Below, piece by piece: positions 1 through 9,225 of a DNA stretch of 64,000 nucleotides (positions within the stretch are counted from its first letter, which is position 1; every line of letters starts with the position of its first letter). A program made the translations under genes and the position numbers. The notes under the pieces were generated by a model that did not search any database, was not told where the DNA came from, and was given only the letters and a program-made list of their open reading frames with translations. Origin of the DNA: Anaerococcus vaginalis (GTDB lineage: Bacteria > Bacillota > Clostridia > Tissierellales > Peptoniphilaceae); assembly GCF_000307225.1 (NCBI RefSeq), contig NZ_HE978616.1:29863-93862 (forward strand), written 5' to 3'.

Positions 1-6
1 AAACGA

Positions 7-34
7 TTGACAAAAATAAAATTTGTATTATAAT
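7..34 (+). promoter_or_regulatory. Promoter of the rib operon
   Basis: A perfect TTGACA (7-12) and a perfect TATAAT (29-34) are separated by 16 bp. Transcription would start near 41 and run straight into the FMN aptamer, so this is the promoter whose output the riboswitch gates. Confidence 0.85.
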
Positions 35-58
35 AAAAATGTAAATAAAATAACACAA

Positions 59-163
59 TTCTTCAGGGCGGGGTGTGATTCCCCACCGGCGGTAAAGTCC
101 GCGAGCTTTTTGCTGAATAGGTTAAATTCCTATACCGACAGTATAGTCTGGATGAGAGAAGAT
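59..163 (+). promoter_or_regulatory. FMN riboswitch (RFN element)
   Basis: The region carries the hallmark RFN blocks in order: CTTCAGGGCGGGGTG, then ACCGGCGGTAAAGTCC with a following GCGAGC, then ACCGACAGTATAGTCTGGATG, then GAGAAGAT, whose GAAG end pairs with the 5' CTTC to close the P1 helix. FMN binding to this aptamer is known to shut off riboflavin genes. Here it lies between a strong promoter and a rho-independent terminator in front of ribD, so control is probably by transcription termination. The aptamer looks complete. Confidence 0.96.
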
Positions 164-190
164 TATTATTTTTTCTTTTGAAATTATTGT

Positions 191-218
191 AAAATCCCTG
201 AAAGGGATTTTTTCTTTT
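191..218 (+). terminator. Riboswitch-controlled terminator
   Basis: A hairpin with arms AAAATCCCT (191-199) and AGGGATTTT (203-211) and a three-base loop is followed by a T-rich tail. It sits after the FMN aptamer and before the ribD ribosome binding site, which is where the expression platform of an FMN riboswitch belongs. Confidence 0.85.
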
Positions 219-242
219 GCCTAGAATTGTGGAGGAGGCAAG

Positions 243-1323
243 ATGAATGATAAATATTATATGAAAAAATGTTTTGAACTTGCAAAAAAAAGCAAGAGGG
301 AAAACTTTGAGAAATCCTCTTGTGGGAGCAGTTCTTGTAAAAAATGGAGAAATTTTATCGACAGGTTTTCACCATGAATATGGGAAAGTTCATGCTGAAG
401 TTGATTGTTTTAATAATTTAAAAGAAAATCCTGATGGAGCAGTTTTATATGTGAACTTAGAACCTTGCTCTCATTATGGGAAACAAGGTCCATGTACTTT
501 AGAAATTATAAAAAGAAATATTAAAAAAGTTATAATTTCAAATATTGATACAAATCCAAAAGTAGATGGATTAAAAGTTTTAAGAGAAAATAATATTGAA
601 GTTGAAACTGGTTTACTTGAAGATGAAGGAAAAAAATTAAATGAAAAATTTTTCTTTAATGTAAAATACAAGAGACCTCTTATTTCTTTAAAATATGCTC
701 AAACTTTAGATGGAAAAATTTCTTCAGCTACAAATGATTCAAAATGGATTTCAAATGAATTTTCAAGAGAATATGTTCACGAATTAAGAAAGGAAAATGA
801 TGCAATAATTGTAGGAAAAAACACCCTAATTCATGATAATCCTTCCTTAAATTCAAGAATTGAAAATGGAGTTGATCCTGTTAGAATTATTGTTGATACA
901 AATTTAGAAATTGAAGAAAAATATAAGGAGTACAAAGTTTTTAACTTAGAAAGTGATAAAAAAACTTATATTGCAACTTGTAAAGACACAGATAATCCTG
1001 ATTTGAATATTATTAAGTGCAAGATGAAAAATAATAGAGTAGACTTAAATGATTTGGTAAATAAACTTTATGATATGAATATTGGTTCGATTTTGGTCGA
1101 AGGTGGTTCAAGTCTAAATTATGGATTTTTAGAAGAAGGCTTGGTTGATAAAATTTATGAATTTATTTCACCAAAAATCATAGGAGGCTTTAATTCTAAA
1201 TCTCCTTTTTATGGCAAAGGAGTAGAAAAAATAAAAGATGCCTATGAATTTGAAATAGAAGATGTAAAAAGATTTGATGATAATATAATGATTGAGGCTA
1301 AAAATGTTCACTGGAATATCTGA
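243..1323 (+). CDS. ribD: Riboflavin biosynthesis deaminase/reductase RibD (frame interrupted near the start)
   Basis: RibD deaminates the pyrimidine intermediate from GTP and then reduces the ribosyl side chain, the second and third steps of riboflavin synthesis. The N-terminal deaminase domain shows the zinc motif HAEVD and PCSHYGKQGPC; the C-terminal reductase domain shows SLKYAQTLDGKI and LVEGGSSLNYG. A strong GGAGGAGG site precedes ATG 243, giving MNDKYYMKKCFELAKK, but an A8 run (284-291) shifts the frame; with seven A the protein reads through into GKTLRNPLVGA and is about 359 residues, the usual size. A TTG at 274 opens the downstream frame but lacks a ribosome site and would clip the domain. 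The gene overlaps ribE by 20 bp. Confidence 0.93.
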
Positions 1324-1927
1324 GGAAATTGGAAAAATTTTATCTTTTAAAAAGGTAAATGACCACGTTCAAATAGAAGTTGAAGCAAATATAGTTTTAG
1401 AAGATACAAAACTAGGGGACTCAATAATGACAGATGGGGTTTGTCTTACAGTAACTGAAATTACAGATAAAACTTACAAAGCAGATCTTATGAATGAAAG
1501 TTTGAAAATGACTAAATTTGACAATTCTTATCTAAATAAAAAAGTAAATCTTGAAAGAGCTCTAAGACTTTCTGATAGACTTGATGGTCATATTGTTCAA
1601 GGTCATGTTGATGGAGTTGGAAAAATTAAAAATATAAGAAAAAATGTATTTACAATTTCTGCAAGCCCAGAAATTTGTTCCTTGATTGTAAAAAAAGGTT
1701 CTGTAGCTCTTGATGGAATTTCTCTTACTGTATCAGATGATAAAAATACAAGTTTTGAAGTATCGCTTATACCTGAAACTATCGAGAGAACTACTTTTAA
1801 ATATAAAAAAATTGGCGATGAAATAAATATTGAAACTGATATTGTAAATAGATTTATTCAAAAATCTATGGCAAATAAAAAAGAAGAAAGGCTGGATAAA
1901 AACTTTTTATTGGAAAATGGTTTTTAA
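1304..1927 (+). CDS. ribE: Riboflavin synthase alpha chain
   Basis: Riboflavin synthase dismutates two molecules of 6,7-dimethyl-8-ribityllumazine into riboflavin and the pyrimidine substrate of RibH. The start MFTGISEEIG and the two internally repeated lumazine-binding barrels are clear: VCLTVTEI and RLDGHIVQGHVDG in the first half, ISLTVS and a shorter C-terminal repeat in the second. I place the start at ATG 1304, with GAGG six bases upstream and inside the end of ribD; a TTG at 1292 would add four residues not found in the family. Length 207 residues is normal. It is followed five bases later by ribBA. Confidence 0.95.
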   Translation: MFTGISEEIGKILSFKKVNDHVQIEVEANIVLEDTKLGDSIMTDGVCLTVTEITDKTYKADLMNESLKMTKFDNSYLNKKVNLERALRLSDRLDGHIVQGHVDGVGKIKNIRKNVFTISASPEICSLIVKKGSVALDGISLTVSDDKNTSFEVSLIPETIERTTFKYKKIGDEINIETDIVNRFIQKSMANKKEERLDKNFLLENGF

Positions 1928-1932
1928 AAAAT

Positions 1933-3162
1933 ATGGAAGAAATTATTAAAGCATTACAAAATAATGAAATTATTATAGTAACAGATAACGAAGATAGAGA
2001 GAATGAAGCAGATATGATTTGTGCTGGAGAAAATGTTACTGGCGAGATGATTAATATTATGGCAAAATATGCCAGAGGATTGATTTGTACACCAATTGGA
2101 AAAAATATAGCCAGACAATTTGACCTAGAAATGATGGTCAAAAATAATACTGATAATCATGAAACTGCTTTTACAGTGTCAATTGACCATATTGATACAG
2201 AAACAGGAATTTCAGCTTTTGAAAGAGCAGAAACTATAAGAGCTCTTGCAAATGATAAAACAAAAGCAAGTGATTTTAGAAGACCAGGTCATGTTTTTCC
2301 ACTTATTGCAAAAGATAGGGGAGTTTTGGAAAGAGAGGGTCATACTGAAGCGACAATAGATTTAATGAAAATTGCTAATTTAAAAGAAATTGGCCTATGT
2401 TGTGAAATTATGGCTGATGATGGTCACATGTTAAGGGGAAAAGATGTTGTTGATCTTGCAAAAAAACTTGGCATGAAAATGACTAGTGTGTCTGAGATAA
2501 AAAAATATATAAAAGAAAATAAGTTAGATCTTTCAAAAAATGAAGAAAATTTTCTTGAAAAAACAAATATAATAAATCTTCCAACAGACCATGGAAAATT
2601 CAAGGCTATAAGTTTTTATGACAAAATTGAAAATAAAGAACACTTAGCCTTGATAAAGGGAAAGGTTGACGGAGAAAATATTTTAACCAGAATTCACTCT
2701 GAATGCTTGACTGGAGATGTTTTTTCATCAAATAGGTGTGATTGCGGAAATCAACTTCACAAGGCCATGGAGATGATTGATGAAAATGGATCAGGAATAA
2801 TTCTTTATTTAAGACAAGAGGGAAGAGGTATTGGTTTATTTAATAAAATTAAAGCCTACCACCTTCAAGAAAAAGGATATGATACAGTAGATGCAAATAT
2901 AAAACTTGGCTTTGCACCAGATTTAAGAAATTATAAAATAGCTTGTTTAATGTTAAAAGAATTGGGAGTAAAATCAATTAATTTAATGACAAATAATCCT
3001 GATAAGATAAAACAAGTAGAAAAATATGATATTAAGGTAAATAAAAGGGTTCCAATAGAAATTCACTCAAACCATATTGATAGAGTTTATCTAAAAACAA
3101 AAGCTGATAGGATGGGACACGATTTAAAAGAATTTAAAGGAGAAATAAATGAAAGAATATAG
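1933..3162 (+). CDS. ribBA: Bifunctional DHBP synthase / GTP cyclohydrolase II
   Basis: This fusion makes both riboflavin precursors: residues about 1-200 are 3,4-dihydroxy-2-butanone 4-phosphate synthase (acidic loop [27 protein letters not shown]) and residues about 205-409 are GTP cyclohydrolase II (zinc cysteines in [15 protein letters not shown], then RQEGRGIGL and LMTNNPDKI). All catalytic motifs are present and 409 residues is typical. There is no strong ribosome site ahead of ATG 1933, only five bases after ribE, so translation is probably coupled. The end overlaps ribH by 14 bp. Confidence 0.97.
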   Translation: MEEIIKALQNNEIIIVTDNEDRENEADMICAGENVTGEMINIMAKYARGLICTPIGKNIARQFDLEMMVKNNTDNHETAFTVSIDHIDTETGISAFERAETIRALANDKTKASDFRRPGHVFPLIAKDRGVLEREGHTEATIDLMKIANLKEIGLCCEIMADDGHMLRGKDVVDLAKKLGMKMTSVSEIKKYIKENKLDLSKNEENFLEKTNIINLPTDHGKFKAISFYDKIENKEHLALIKGKVDGENILTRIHSECLTGDVFSSNRCDCGNQLHKAMEMIDENGSGIILYLRQEGRGIGLFNKIKAYHLQEKGYDTVDANIKLGFAPDLRNYKIACLMLKELGVKSINLMTNNPDKIKQVEKYDIKVNKRVPIEIHSNHIDRVYLKTKADRMGHDLKEFKGEINERI

Positions 3163-3607
3163 TGCGAATTTAGTATCAAATGGGAAAAAATATGCAATTG
3201 TGGTTGCAAGATTTAATCATTTTATAACAGATAGACTTGTAGAAGGTTGTCTTGATACATTAAAAAGACATGAAGTAAAAGATGAAGAAATTGAGCTTGT
3301 AAGAGTTCCAGGAGCTTTTGAAATTCCTCTTGCAGCAAAAAAATTAGCCCACAAAGACTATGACGCAGTAATTTGTTTGGGAGCAGTTATAAGAGGAGAT
3401 ACTTCTCATTATGATTATGTTTGTTCAGAAGTTTCAAAAGGAATTGCAAATGTATCACTTGAAAGTGGAAAACCAATTATTTTCGGAGTTGTTACAACTG
3501 ATACAATTGAACAAGCTGTTCAAAGAGCTGGAACAAAAGCTGGAAATAAAGGAAGCGATGCAGCAATATCTGCAATAGAAATGGCAAACCTAATGGATCT
3601 TATATGA
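3149..3607 (+). CDS. ribH: 6,7-dimethyl-8-ribityllumazine synthase
   Basis: Lumazine synthase condenses the products of the RibB and RibD branches, usually as an icosahedral or pentameric assembly in the cytoplasm. The substrate motifs [22 protein letters not shown] (with the catalytic His) and FGVVTTDT are intact and 152 residues is normal. An AAAGGAG site inside the end of ribBA precedes ATG 3149. The stop TGA overlaps the ATG of the downstream HAD gene (ATGA), so that gene is translationally coupled to the pathway. Confidence 0.97.
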   Translation: MKEYSANLVSNGKKYAIVVARFNHFITDRLVEGCLDTLKRHEVKDEEIELVRVPGAFEIPLAAKKLAHKDYDAVICLGAVIRGDTSHYDYVCSEVSKGIANVSLESGKPIIFGVVTTDTIEQAVQRAGTKAGNKGSDAAISAIEMANLMDLI

Positions 3608-4207
3608 AAATAATTTTTGACTTTGATGGAACTATCCATAAAAGTGATGAAATTTATGAAAAAGCATTTTATGATTGCCTAAAAAATATAAGATAAAAAA
3701 CCAAATCTTAATGTAAAATCCTATCTTGGCTATCCTCCAAGAAAAATATGGGATGATTTTCTTGACGATTCCTATGACAAAGAAAAATTAATTGAAACAA
3801 CAGGAAATCTTATGATAGAAAATATGAAAGATTTTGGTAGTTTATACGATGAAACAAAAAGAGTATTAGATATCCTAAAAAACAAACACAAATTGATAAT
3901 TTTATCATCTTGCTCAAAAAAATATATAGATAATGCAAGAAAAATATATAATTTAGATTCTTATTTTAAAAAATATCTAGTAGGTGAAGATTACAATTAT
4001 AAGTCCAAAGCTGAAATTATAAAAATAAATAAAATTGATGATTTTGTAATTGTAGGCGATAGGCTCTCCGATATTAAAGCAGGTTTTTTGAATAATAATA
4101 TATCCATTTTTGCAAAATACGGCTACGGAGAAGAAAAAGAAGGAGAGCTTGCAGATATAAAAATTGAAAAAATAAGTGATTTATTAAAAATAAAGGCTTT
4201 GAGTTGA
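3604..4207 (+). CDS. HAD-family phosphatase coupled to the rib operon (frame interrupted)
   Basis: The protein starts [19 protein letters not shown] motif I with both catalytic aspartates, and ends with motif [13 protein letters not shown]; an ILSSCSKKY stretch fits motif II. The start ATG overlaps the ribH stop as ATGA. A one-base excess near 3688-3694 stops the first frame at 3696; skipping it continues as [15 protein letters not shown] and restores about 200 residues, a phosphoglycolate-phosphatase-like size. Established knowledge: riboflavin synthesis needs a phosphatase between RibD and RibH, and HAD enzymes do this in Bacillus. Its place as last gene of the rib operon makes it a good candidate for that step here, which is inference. 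Confidence 0.8.
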
Positions 4208-4227
4208 TTCTCAAAGCCTTTATTTTT
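4191..4227. terminator. Bidirectional terminator between the HAD gene and DUF3793 gene
   Basis: A 13-bp stem with arms TAAAGGCTTTGAG (4191-4203) and CTCAAAGCCTTTA (4210-4222) has a six-base loop, a T-rich tail on the plus strand and A-rich flank that serves as tail on the minus strand. It ends the rib operon and the convergent DUF3793 transcript. Confidence 0.88.
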
Positions 4228-4251
4228 GCATTTTCATATAATTTTGAATTG

Positions 4252-4797
4252 TTAATTTACGCATAATTGACTAATATCTTTGTAACGATCGAATAGGATT
4301 TTATAAGATTTTTTTATTTTATTGTAATTATTAAAGATTTTTATTTTTTTGTCTTCGTTTGCATAGACTTTCCAATAGCCATTAACTAAAAATTTACTTC
4401 CCTTATTTTCAATAAAGCCAATCACATCTTCGAATGGATAGCCCAAAAATATTCCGATTTCATGTGGGAAATTATTGATTTTATATCTAAATTTTAAATG
4501 GTCAATACATTGCTTGAGGTCCTTTGTGTTGTATCCCAATGATTCTAGGAGAGATTTTGTTTTTGTTTCATTTAATACGTATTTTAGCTTGTGGGGCCTG
4601 TATGCATAAATTTGAGCAGAAGATTTATTGTTATTAAGTATTTCCACGTACATATTTTTTTCATTAAGTACATCGTTCCACTCAGAAACCATTTTTTCTA
4701 TATCAATATTATCGGTATTTTTGAAAGTAAATAAATTAGCAAGTTTTTGGTTAGCCAAAGTTTGTGATGCGTAATCAATTAACAATTCTTCATTCAT
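4252..4797 (-). CDS. DUF3793 family protein
   Basis: This 181-residue soluble protein matches the uncharacterised DUF3793 family found in anaerobic Firmicutes; the recognisable core is HEIGIFLGYPFEDVIGFIEN followed by NGYWKVY and a C-terminal basic helix. Its biochemical role is not known. It lies four bases downstream of the flavodoxin gene on the same strand, so the two form an operon driven by the promoter at 5303-5331. No membrane segment or signal peptide is visible. Family assignment is by motif memory and is fairly secure; function is open. Confidence 0.8.
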   Translation of the reverse strand: MNEELLIDYASQTLANQKLANLFTFKNTDNIDIEKMVSEWNDVLNEKNMYVEILNNNKSSAQIYAYRPHKLKYVLNETKTKSLLESLGYNTKDLKQCIDHLKFRYKINNFPHEIGIFLGYPFEDVIGFIENKGSKFLVNGYWKVYANEDKKIKIFNNYNKIKKSYKILFDRYKDISQLCVN

Positions 4798-4801
4798 AAA
4801 A

Positions 4802-5235
4802 TTAACCTAGAGCTTTAGATAAATCTAATGCTGCCTTTCTACATTCTTCTAATGCTTCATCATCTGGATAATCATAGGCAATTAGTCCATCACGAACTAA
4901 ATTTATTCCATCACTTTTGCATCTGTCTTGCCAAGTATCCATCCATTCGCCATCTGCCCATTGGTAAGAACCAAAAATTAAAACTGGCTTGTCAGAAAGA
5001 GCATTTTCTACACTTTCAAACATTGGTTCAAATTCAGTTTCTTCTAATTCTTCGCTACCCATAGCAGGACATCCAAAAGCAATTCCATCAAATTGTTCGA
5101 TAGAATCTTTTGTGAAAGAATTTGGATCTAGCAATTCAACCTCTAAATTATTTTTTTAAGTTCATCACAAATTTCATTTGCCATGGCTTCTGTATTGCCA
5201 GTTCCAGACCAATAAACAATTGCAACTTTTTTCAT
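4802..5235 (-). CDS. Flavodoxin (frame interrupted)
   Basis: Flavodoxins are small FMN electron carriers that often replace ferredoxin when iron is short. The N-terminus MKKVAIVYWSGTGNTEAMA holds the FMN phosphate loop SGTGNT; AFGCPAMGSEELEE and IFGSYQWADGEWMDTW are the two flavin-wrapping loops. ATG at 5235 has an AAAGGAG site upstream. A T7 run at 5151-5157 (A7 on the coding strand) shifts the frame; with eight the protein reads ELKKNNLEVELLDP and reaches 144 residues, the normal size. Without the restoration, the FMN loop and the rest would be separate. It forms an operon with the DUF3793 gene. Confidence 0.9.
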
Positions 5236-5269
5236 GATTTAATTTTCTCCTTTAAAATAAATTATATTT

Positions 5270-5290
5270 TGATATTGATAACCTATATCA
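5270..5290 (-). promoter_or_regulatory. Candidate operator near the flavodoxin start of transcription
   Basis: TGATAT (5270-5275) and ATATCA (5285-5290) form an inverted repeat just downstream of the predicted start of transcription, and a second palindrome with AATAAT/ATTATT arms overlaps the -10 box. The layout resembles Fur/PerR-type sites, and a Fur-superfamily gene lies at 14501, but the link is inference. Confidence 0.35.
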
Positions 5291-5302
5291 ACGTCTAATC
5301 AA

Positions 5303-5331
5303 ATAATATATCATTATTTTCATTGTGTCAA
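5303..5331 (-). promoter_or_regulatory. Promoter of flavodoxin-DUF3793
   Basis: On the minus strand a perfect TTGACA (5331-5326) and TATTAT (5308-5303) are separated by exactly 17 bp. It fires toward the flavodoxin start at 5235, leaving a leader of roughly 60 bases. Confidence 0.75.
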
Positions 5332-5679
5332 GCAATATTTTATTTATTTTAGCAATATAATAAAAAAATATTGAAATATAAAGCTTTATTAATAAAAAAA
5401 TAATAAAGAATTAATTTATCTTTATAAATTTTTAATTTAGTCTATGTGATTTCTTGATAAAATATTAAAAAATTTCAATAATTTTTTTAAGTTTTCATTT
5501 GAACAAAAAATTAATTTCATAAGGTATTTTGAAATTAATTTTAAATATTTCGTAAAATATGATTTTTTTCATAAATTTTAAGCACAAATATACTTATTAA
5601 AATTTCAAAATATAATATATAATTTTTTTATTTGCTCATATTTATGTGGGTATATTTTTATTAAGAAAGGGTGGTTTAT
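5332..5679. other. AT-rich intergenic region ahead of dhaK
   Basis: No gene is supported in these 350 bases. The region holds a 12-bp inverted repeat with arms TATTTTGAAATT (5525-5536) and AATTTCAAAATA (5601-5612), inside which a smaller repeat AATATTT/AAATAT sits. I found no convincing paired -35 and -10 for dhaK. The repeat could be an operator or merely reflect the extreme base composition. Confidence 0.5.
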
Positions 5680-6665
5680 ATGAAAAAAATAATAAATGAA
5701 AAAGAAAAAATTATAAGTCAGATGCTAAAAGGCCTCCAAAAAGCAAATGAGGATAAGGTAAAAATAAACGAAGAATTAAAAATTGTTTATAGGAAAAATC
5801 TTCCTATTAAGGGAAAAGTTGGCTTGATTTCTGGTGGTGGAAGTGGACATGAACCAGCTCACGCAGGCTATGTTGGTGATGGAATGCTTGATTGTGCAAT
5901 TTGTGGAGAAATTTTTACATCTCCAACTCCTGATCAAGTGTTAGAAGCTATAAAACTTGCTGATTCTGGTGAAGGTGTCTTTATGGTGGTTAAAAATTAT
6001 ACAGGCGATGTCATGAATTTTGAAATGGCAAAAGATATGGCAGAAATGGAAGGGATAAAGGTAGATTATATAATTGTAAATGATGATGTGGCGGTTGAAG
6101 ATTCTACTTATACAACAGGTAGAAGGGGAATTGCTGGAACTATTTTTGTTCACAAAGTTTTGGGTGCTATGGCAAGAAATGGAAAAAGTTTAGAAGAAAT
6201 GAAAGCTATGGCAGAAAAAATTGTAAAAAATATAAAATCTATGGGTATGGCAACCAAGGCTTGTATAAATCCTATTTCTGAAAAAGAAAGTTTTGATTTA
6301 TCTGAAGAAGATATGGAAATTGGAGTAGGTATTCATGGAGAACCAGGAGTAAAACAAGAAAAAATAAAATCAGCTGATGAAATTTCCAAAGAACTTTTAG
6401 ATCATATTTTAAAAGATTTTGAAAATCTTGATGGGGAATTTGTCCTAATGGTAAATGGAATGGGACAAACAACAGAAATGGAACTTTTTATTGTAAATAA
6501 TTTTGCTTATGATTATTTGAAAGAAAAAATATAAGTATCAAAAAAACTTTCCTAGGCAATTTTATGACGAGTATGGATATGGCAGGATTTTCTTTAACAT
6601 TATTTAAAGTTGATGATGAAATTTTGAAATTATTACAAGAAGATGTAGACATAGTTAGGGGATAA
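5680..6665 (+). CDS. dhaK: Dihydroxyacetone kinase subunit DhaK (frame interrupted near the end)
   Basis: DhaK binds dihydroxyacetone covalently through a histidine and presents it to DhaL-ADP for phosphorylation. The motifs GLISGGGSGHEPAH and VKNYTGDVMNFEMA are intact, and the hemiaminal-forming His is at about residue 219 in GVGIHGEPG. I use ATG 5680 after AAGAAAGGG; a GTG at 5671 would add three residues. An A6 run at 6524-6529 stops the frame at 6534; with seven A it continues KTFLGNFMTSMDMAGFSLTL to a stop at 6663-6665, giving about 328 residues, the normal length. It is followed by dhaL one base later. Confidence 0.93.
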
Positions 6666-6666
6666 T

Positions 6667-7265
6667 ATGGATATAGAAAAAATAAAAGAAAAATAATAAA
6701 TTTATCTAATGCAATTATAGAAAATGAGGAATACTTAACTGATCTTGATAGAGCAATAGGTGATGGTGATCATGGATTTAATATGGCAAAAGGTTTTAAC
6801 AAGGTAAAAGATGCTATGAATGATGATTTTAGAGATTTGAAATCTTTATTTAATAAAATTGCTATGACATTAATTTCAAATGTTGGAGGAGCAAGTGGTC
6901 CTTTATATGGAACATTTTTTATGAAATTTGCTCAATCCTTAGATGGTGAAATCGATTTGAATAAAAATTCATTTGCTAAAGCTTTTTCTGATGGGGTTGA
7001 TGGAGTTATTATGAGAGGAAAAGCCCAAGTTGGAGATAAAACTATGATCGATGTCCTTTCTCCAGTTTCGCAAGCTTTGAAAAATGATTTTAGTTTTAAG
7101 GAAATAGTAAAAATTGCAAAAGAAAAAATGGAATACACAAAAGATATAAAAGCTCGCAAAGGTAGGGCTGCTTATCTTGGAGAAAGATCAATAGGTCATA
7201 TTGATCCTGGTGCATATTCTTCTTATTTGTGTATAAAAAGTGCAATTGGAGATTTAGATGATTAA
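6667..7265 (+). CDS. dhaL: Dihydroxyacetone kinase ADP-binding subunit DhaL (frame interrupted near the start)
   Basis: DhaL carries a tightly bound ADP that is rephosphorylated by DhaM and passes phosphate to dihydroxyacetone on DhaK. The ADP/Mg site motif AIGDGDHGFNM, the GGASGPLYGTFF loop and the C-terminal YLGERSIGHIDPGA segment are all present. ATG 6667 follows the dhaK stop; the A5 run at 6689-6693 creates an immediate stop, and six A gives MDIEKIKEKIINLSNAII in frame, total about 199 residues. The start of the uninterrupted frame at 6783 would delete the GDGDHG motif, so it is not the true start. Overlaps dhaM by 8 bp. Confidence 0.93.
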
Positions 7266-7650
7266 TATTTTGTTGGCAAGTCATAGTAAAAAATTAGCTG
7301 ATGGATTAAGAGAAATTTTAATTCAAATGGCACCAGATGTAAAAATTTTAGCCAGTGGTGGCGATAAATATGGAGATATCGGTTCAAATTTTGATGAAAT
7401 CAATGAATTAATAAATAAATATGCAAAAGATGATGGATTAATTATATTTTTTGATCTAGGCTCATCGATGATGAATTGTCAAATGGCAATAGATATGCTT
7501 GATGAAGAAAAAAAATCCAAAGTTTATCTTTCAGGAACACCACTTATTGAAACAAGTGTTCAAGTAGCGGTGAATGCATCATCAGGTGAAACTTTGGATG
7601 AAATAATTTCTTATTTAGAAACTTACCCTGTAAATAAACTAGATAATTAG
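7258..7650 (+). CDS. dhaM: PTS-dependent dihydroxyacetone kinase phosphotransferase subunit DhaM
   Basis: This 130-residue protein is a single EIIA-Man-type domain that takes phosphate from HPr and rephosphorylates the ADP on DhaL. The active-site histidine is His9 in ILLASHSKKLADG, and the GDIGSNFDEI and FFDLGSSMMN segments are typical. It lacks the extra HPr and EI-like domains of the E. coli protein, so it depends on separate HPr and EI, both encoded in this window at 40061 and 40381. It overlaps dhaL by 8 bp and meets rsmI tail to tail with a 4-bp overlap. Confidence 0.94.
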   Translation: MINILLASHSKKLADGLREILIQMAPDVKILASGGDKYGDIGSNFDEINELINKYAKDDGLIIFFDLGSSMMNCQMAIDMLDEEKKSKVYLSGTPLIETSVQVAVNASSGETLDEIISYLETYPVNKLDN

Positions 7651-8465
7651 TCTAGGCTTATAACAAAATCATAAATTTCATTTTTATTAAAAGTGGTGGA
7701 TTTTCTTAAAGATTTAACAATATCTTTGGTTGATTCACCATTTTTTTTCATTTGCAAAATTTTTTCTTTGTACATAGAAATATCTAAATTTTCTTCTTTT
7801 ATATTTTTTTCTAAAATAAGGACAAATTCTCCTTTTAAAGTAAGAGTTTCTATATCTATATCCTTAATCGTAAATATTTGATATTGTTCAAATTTTTTGC
7901 TAAGCTCACGAGTTATGGCAAGTTTTCTTTCAGGAAACTCCTTTTTAAAATCTTTAATTGTATTTTCTAAATTATGGGGAGTATCAAATAAAATACAAGT
8001 TTTATTTTCTTTTTTTAACTCATCATATAAGTATTTTTTGTCAGAATTTTTCTTTGGAATAAAACCATAAAAAGCAAATCTATCATTGTCAAAACCACTC
8101 GCAATTAAGCCAGTAAGAATTGAAGAAGGGCCAGGTAAAATTGTGTAGGATACATCATTTTTGATACATTCTTTAATTAAAATATGTCCTGGATCAGAAA
8201 TTCCAGGCATACCTTGGTCTGTAATTATTGCATAAGTTATCCCATTTTTTGCATTTTTTATAATTTCCTCGGATTTTTGTTTTTCATTAAATTTGTGGTA
8301 GGAAATAAGCTTTTTATTTATATCAAAATAATTTAAAAGTTTTTTACTCTCTCTTGTATCTTCGCATCCTATTATATCAACATTTTTCAAAACATTTATT
8401 GCCCTAATTGTCATATCCTCCAAATTTCCAATTGGAGTTGGTACAAAATAAATACTATAATCCAT
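7647..8465 (-). CDS. rsmI: 16S rRNA (cytidine(1402)-2'-O)-methyltransferase
   Basis: RsmI methylates the ribose of C1402 in the decoding centre of 16S rRNA using S-adenosylmethionine. The tetrapyrrole-methylase fold is evident: YFVPTPIGNLEDMTIRA at the start, GCEDTRESKKLL, ITDQGMPGISDPG and the GPSSILTGLIASGF loop. The 272-residue length is normal. It begins with an AAGGAGG site that lies inside the end of the upstream methyltransferase gene, with an 11-bp overlap once that gene's frame is restored, so the two are cotranscribed. Confidence 0.96.
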   Translation of the reverse strand: MDYSIYFVPTPIGNLEDMTIRAINVLKNVDIIGCEDTRESKKLLNYFDINKKLISYHKFNEKQKSEEIIKNAKNGITYAIITDQGMPGISDPGHILIKECIKNDVSYTILPGPSSILTGLIASGFDNDRFAFYGFIPKKNSDKKYLYDELKKENKTCILFDTPHNLENTIKDFKKEFPERKLAITRELSKKFEQYQIFTIKDIDIETLTLKGEFVLILEKNIKEENLDISMYKEKILQMKKNGESTKDIVKSLRKSTTFNKNEIYDFVISLD

Positions 8466-9155
8466 TTATTTCCTTGACCTCCTTTGTATAATTATTATTT
8501 TCATCATAGATTATTAGCGGATTTTCAAATTTCAAACCATCATTTGCATTTTTTACAAATTCCATAAGGATAAATACAGGCTTTTCAAACGCTTTTGATT
8601 GGACAAATTTTATTTTTTCAATTTCAAATTTCCACTTTCCTTTACAATATCAACAAGTCTTTCAGGCTTATGAATCATAAATAATTTTCCCCTATCCTTT
8701 AAAGTTCTATTAGAAAATTTAAAAATATCAGACAAATTCATTTTTATTTCTTGTCTTGAAATCAAAAATTCCTCTTCTTTATTTTTGATATTTGCCCCCT
8801 TTTTATAATAAGGAGGATTTGTGATTATATAATCAACAAAATTTTCCTTAAAATTAGTTTTATTCAAATCTTCATTTATTAATTCTATATTTTTAAGGGA
8901 ATTTAATTTTAAATTTTCTCTCAAAAGTTTTGCTTTTTCTTTTTGAATTTCAATTGAATAAACTTTTTTTAAATTATAATAAGAAAGACAAGCAAGAGAT
9001 AAAATTCCACCTCCAGCTCCAATATCAATTAAAGTTTTATTTTTTTTCATTTTTGAAAAATTTGCAAGTAAAATTGGATCAATTCCAAAAGAATAAGAAT
9101 TGTCAACGTGTTTCATATATAAATTTGTTTTTGGTATGTAATCTAATTTTTTCAT
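8455..9155 (-). CDS. tRNA1(Val) A37 N6-methyltransferase family protein (frame interrupted)
   Basis: The protein has a Rossmann methyltransferase core with SAM motif LIDIGAGGGILSLA and the N6-adenine catalytic motif TNPPY, as in the TrmN6/YfiC family that often sits beside rsmI in Firmicutes. The first frame stops after about 180 residues; adding one base at the AAATTT stretch near 8622-8630 gives SGKFEIEKIKFVQSKAFEKP and extends it to about 233 residues, the family length, ending in the rsmI start region. ATG 9155 has no Shine-Dalgarno, and a TATAAT lies only 6 bp upstream, so the message may be leaderless. Assignment to tRNA rather than another N6-adenine substrate is by family. Confidence 0.85.
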
Positions 9156-9225
9156 AGTTAAATTATATATTAATCAAAAAATTAAGCAAAGAAATTTGAA
9201 TTTTGCTAAATTAAAAACAAATAAC

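Noticed and set aside
6480..6700. Programmed frameshifting in dhaK and dhaL
   Set aside because: The tracts are only A6 and A5, lack a slippery heptamer with downstream structure, and similar breaks occur in many unrelated genes, so a sequence error is simpler.
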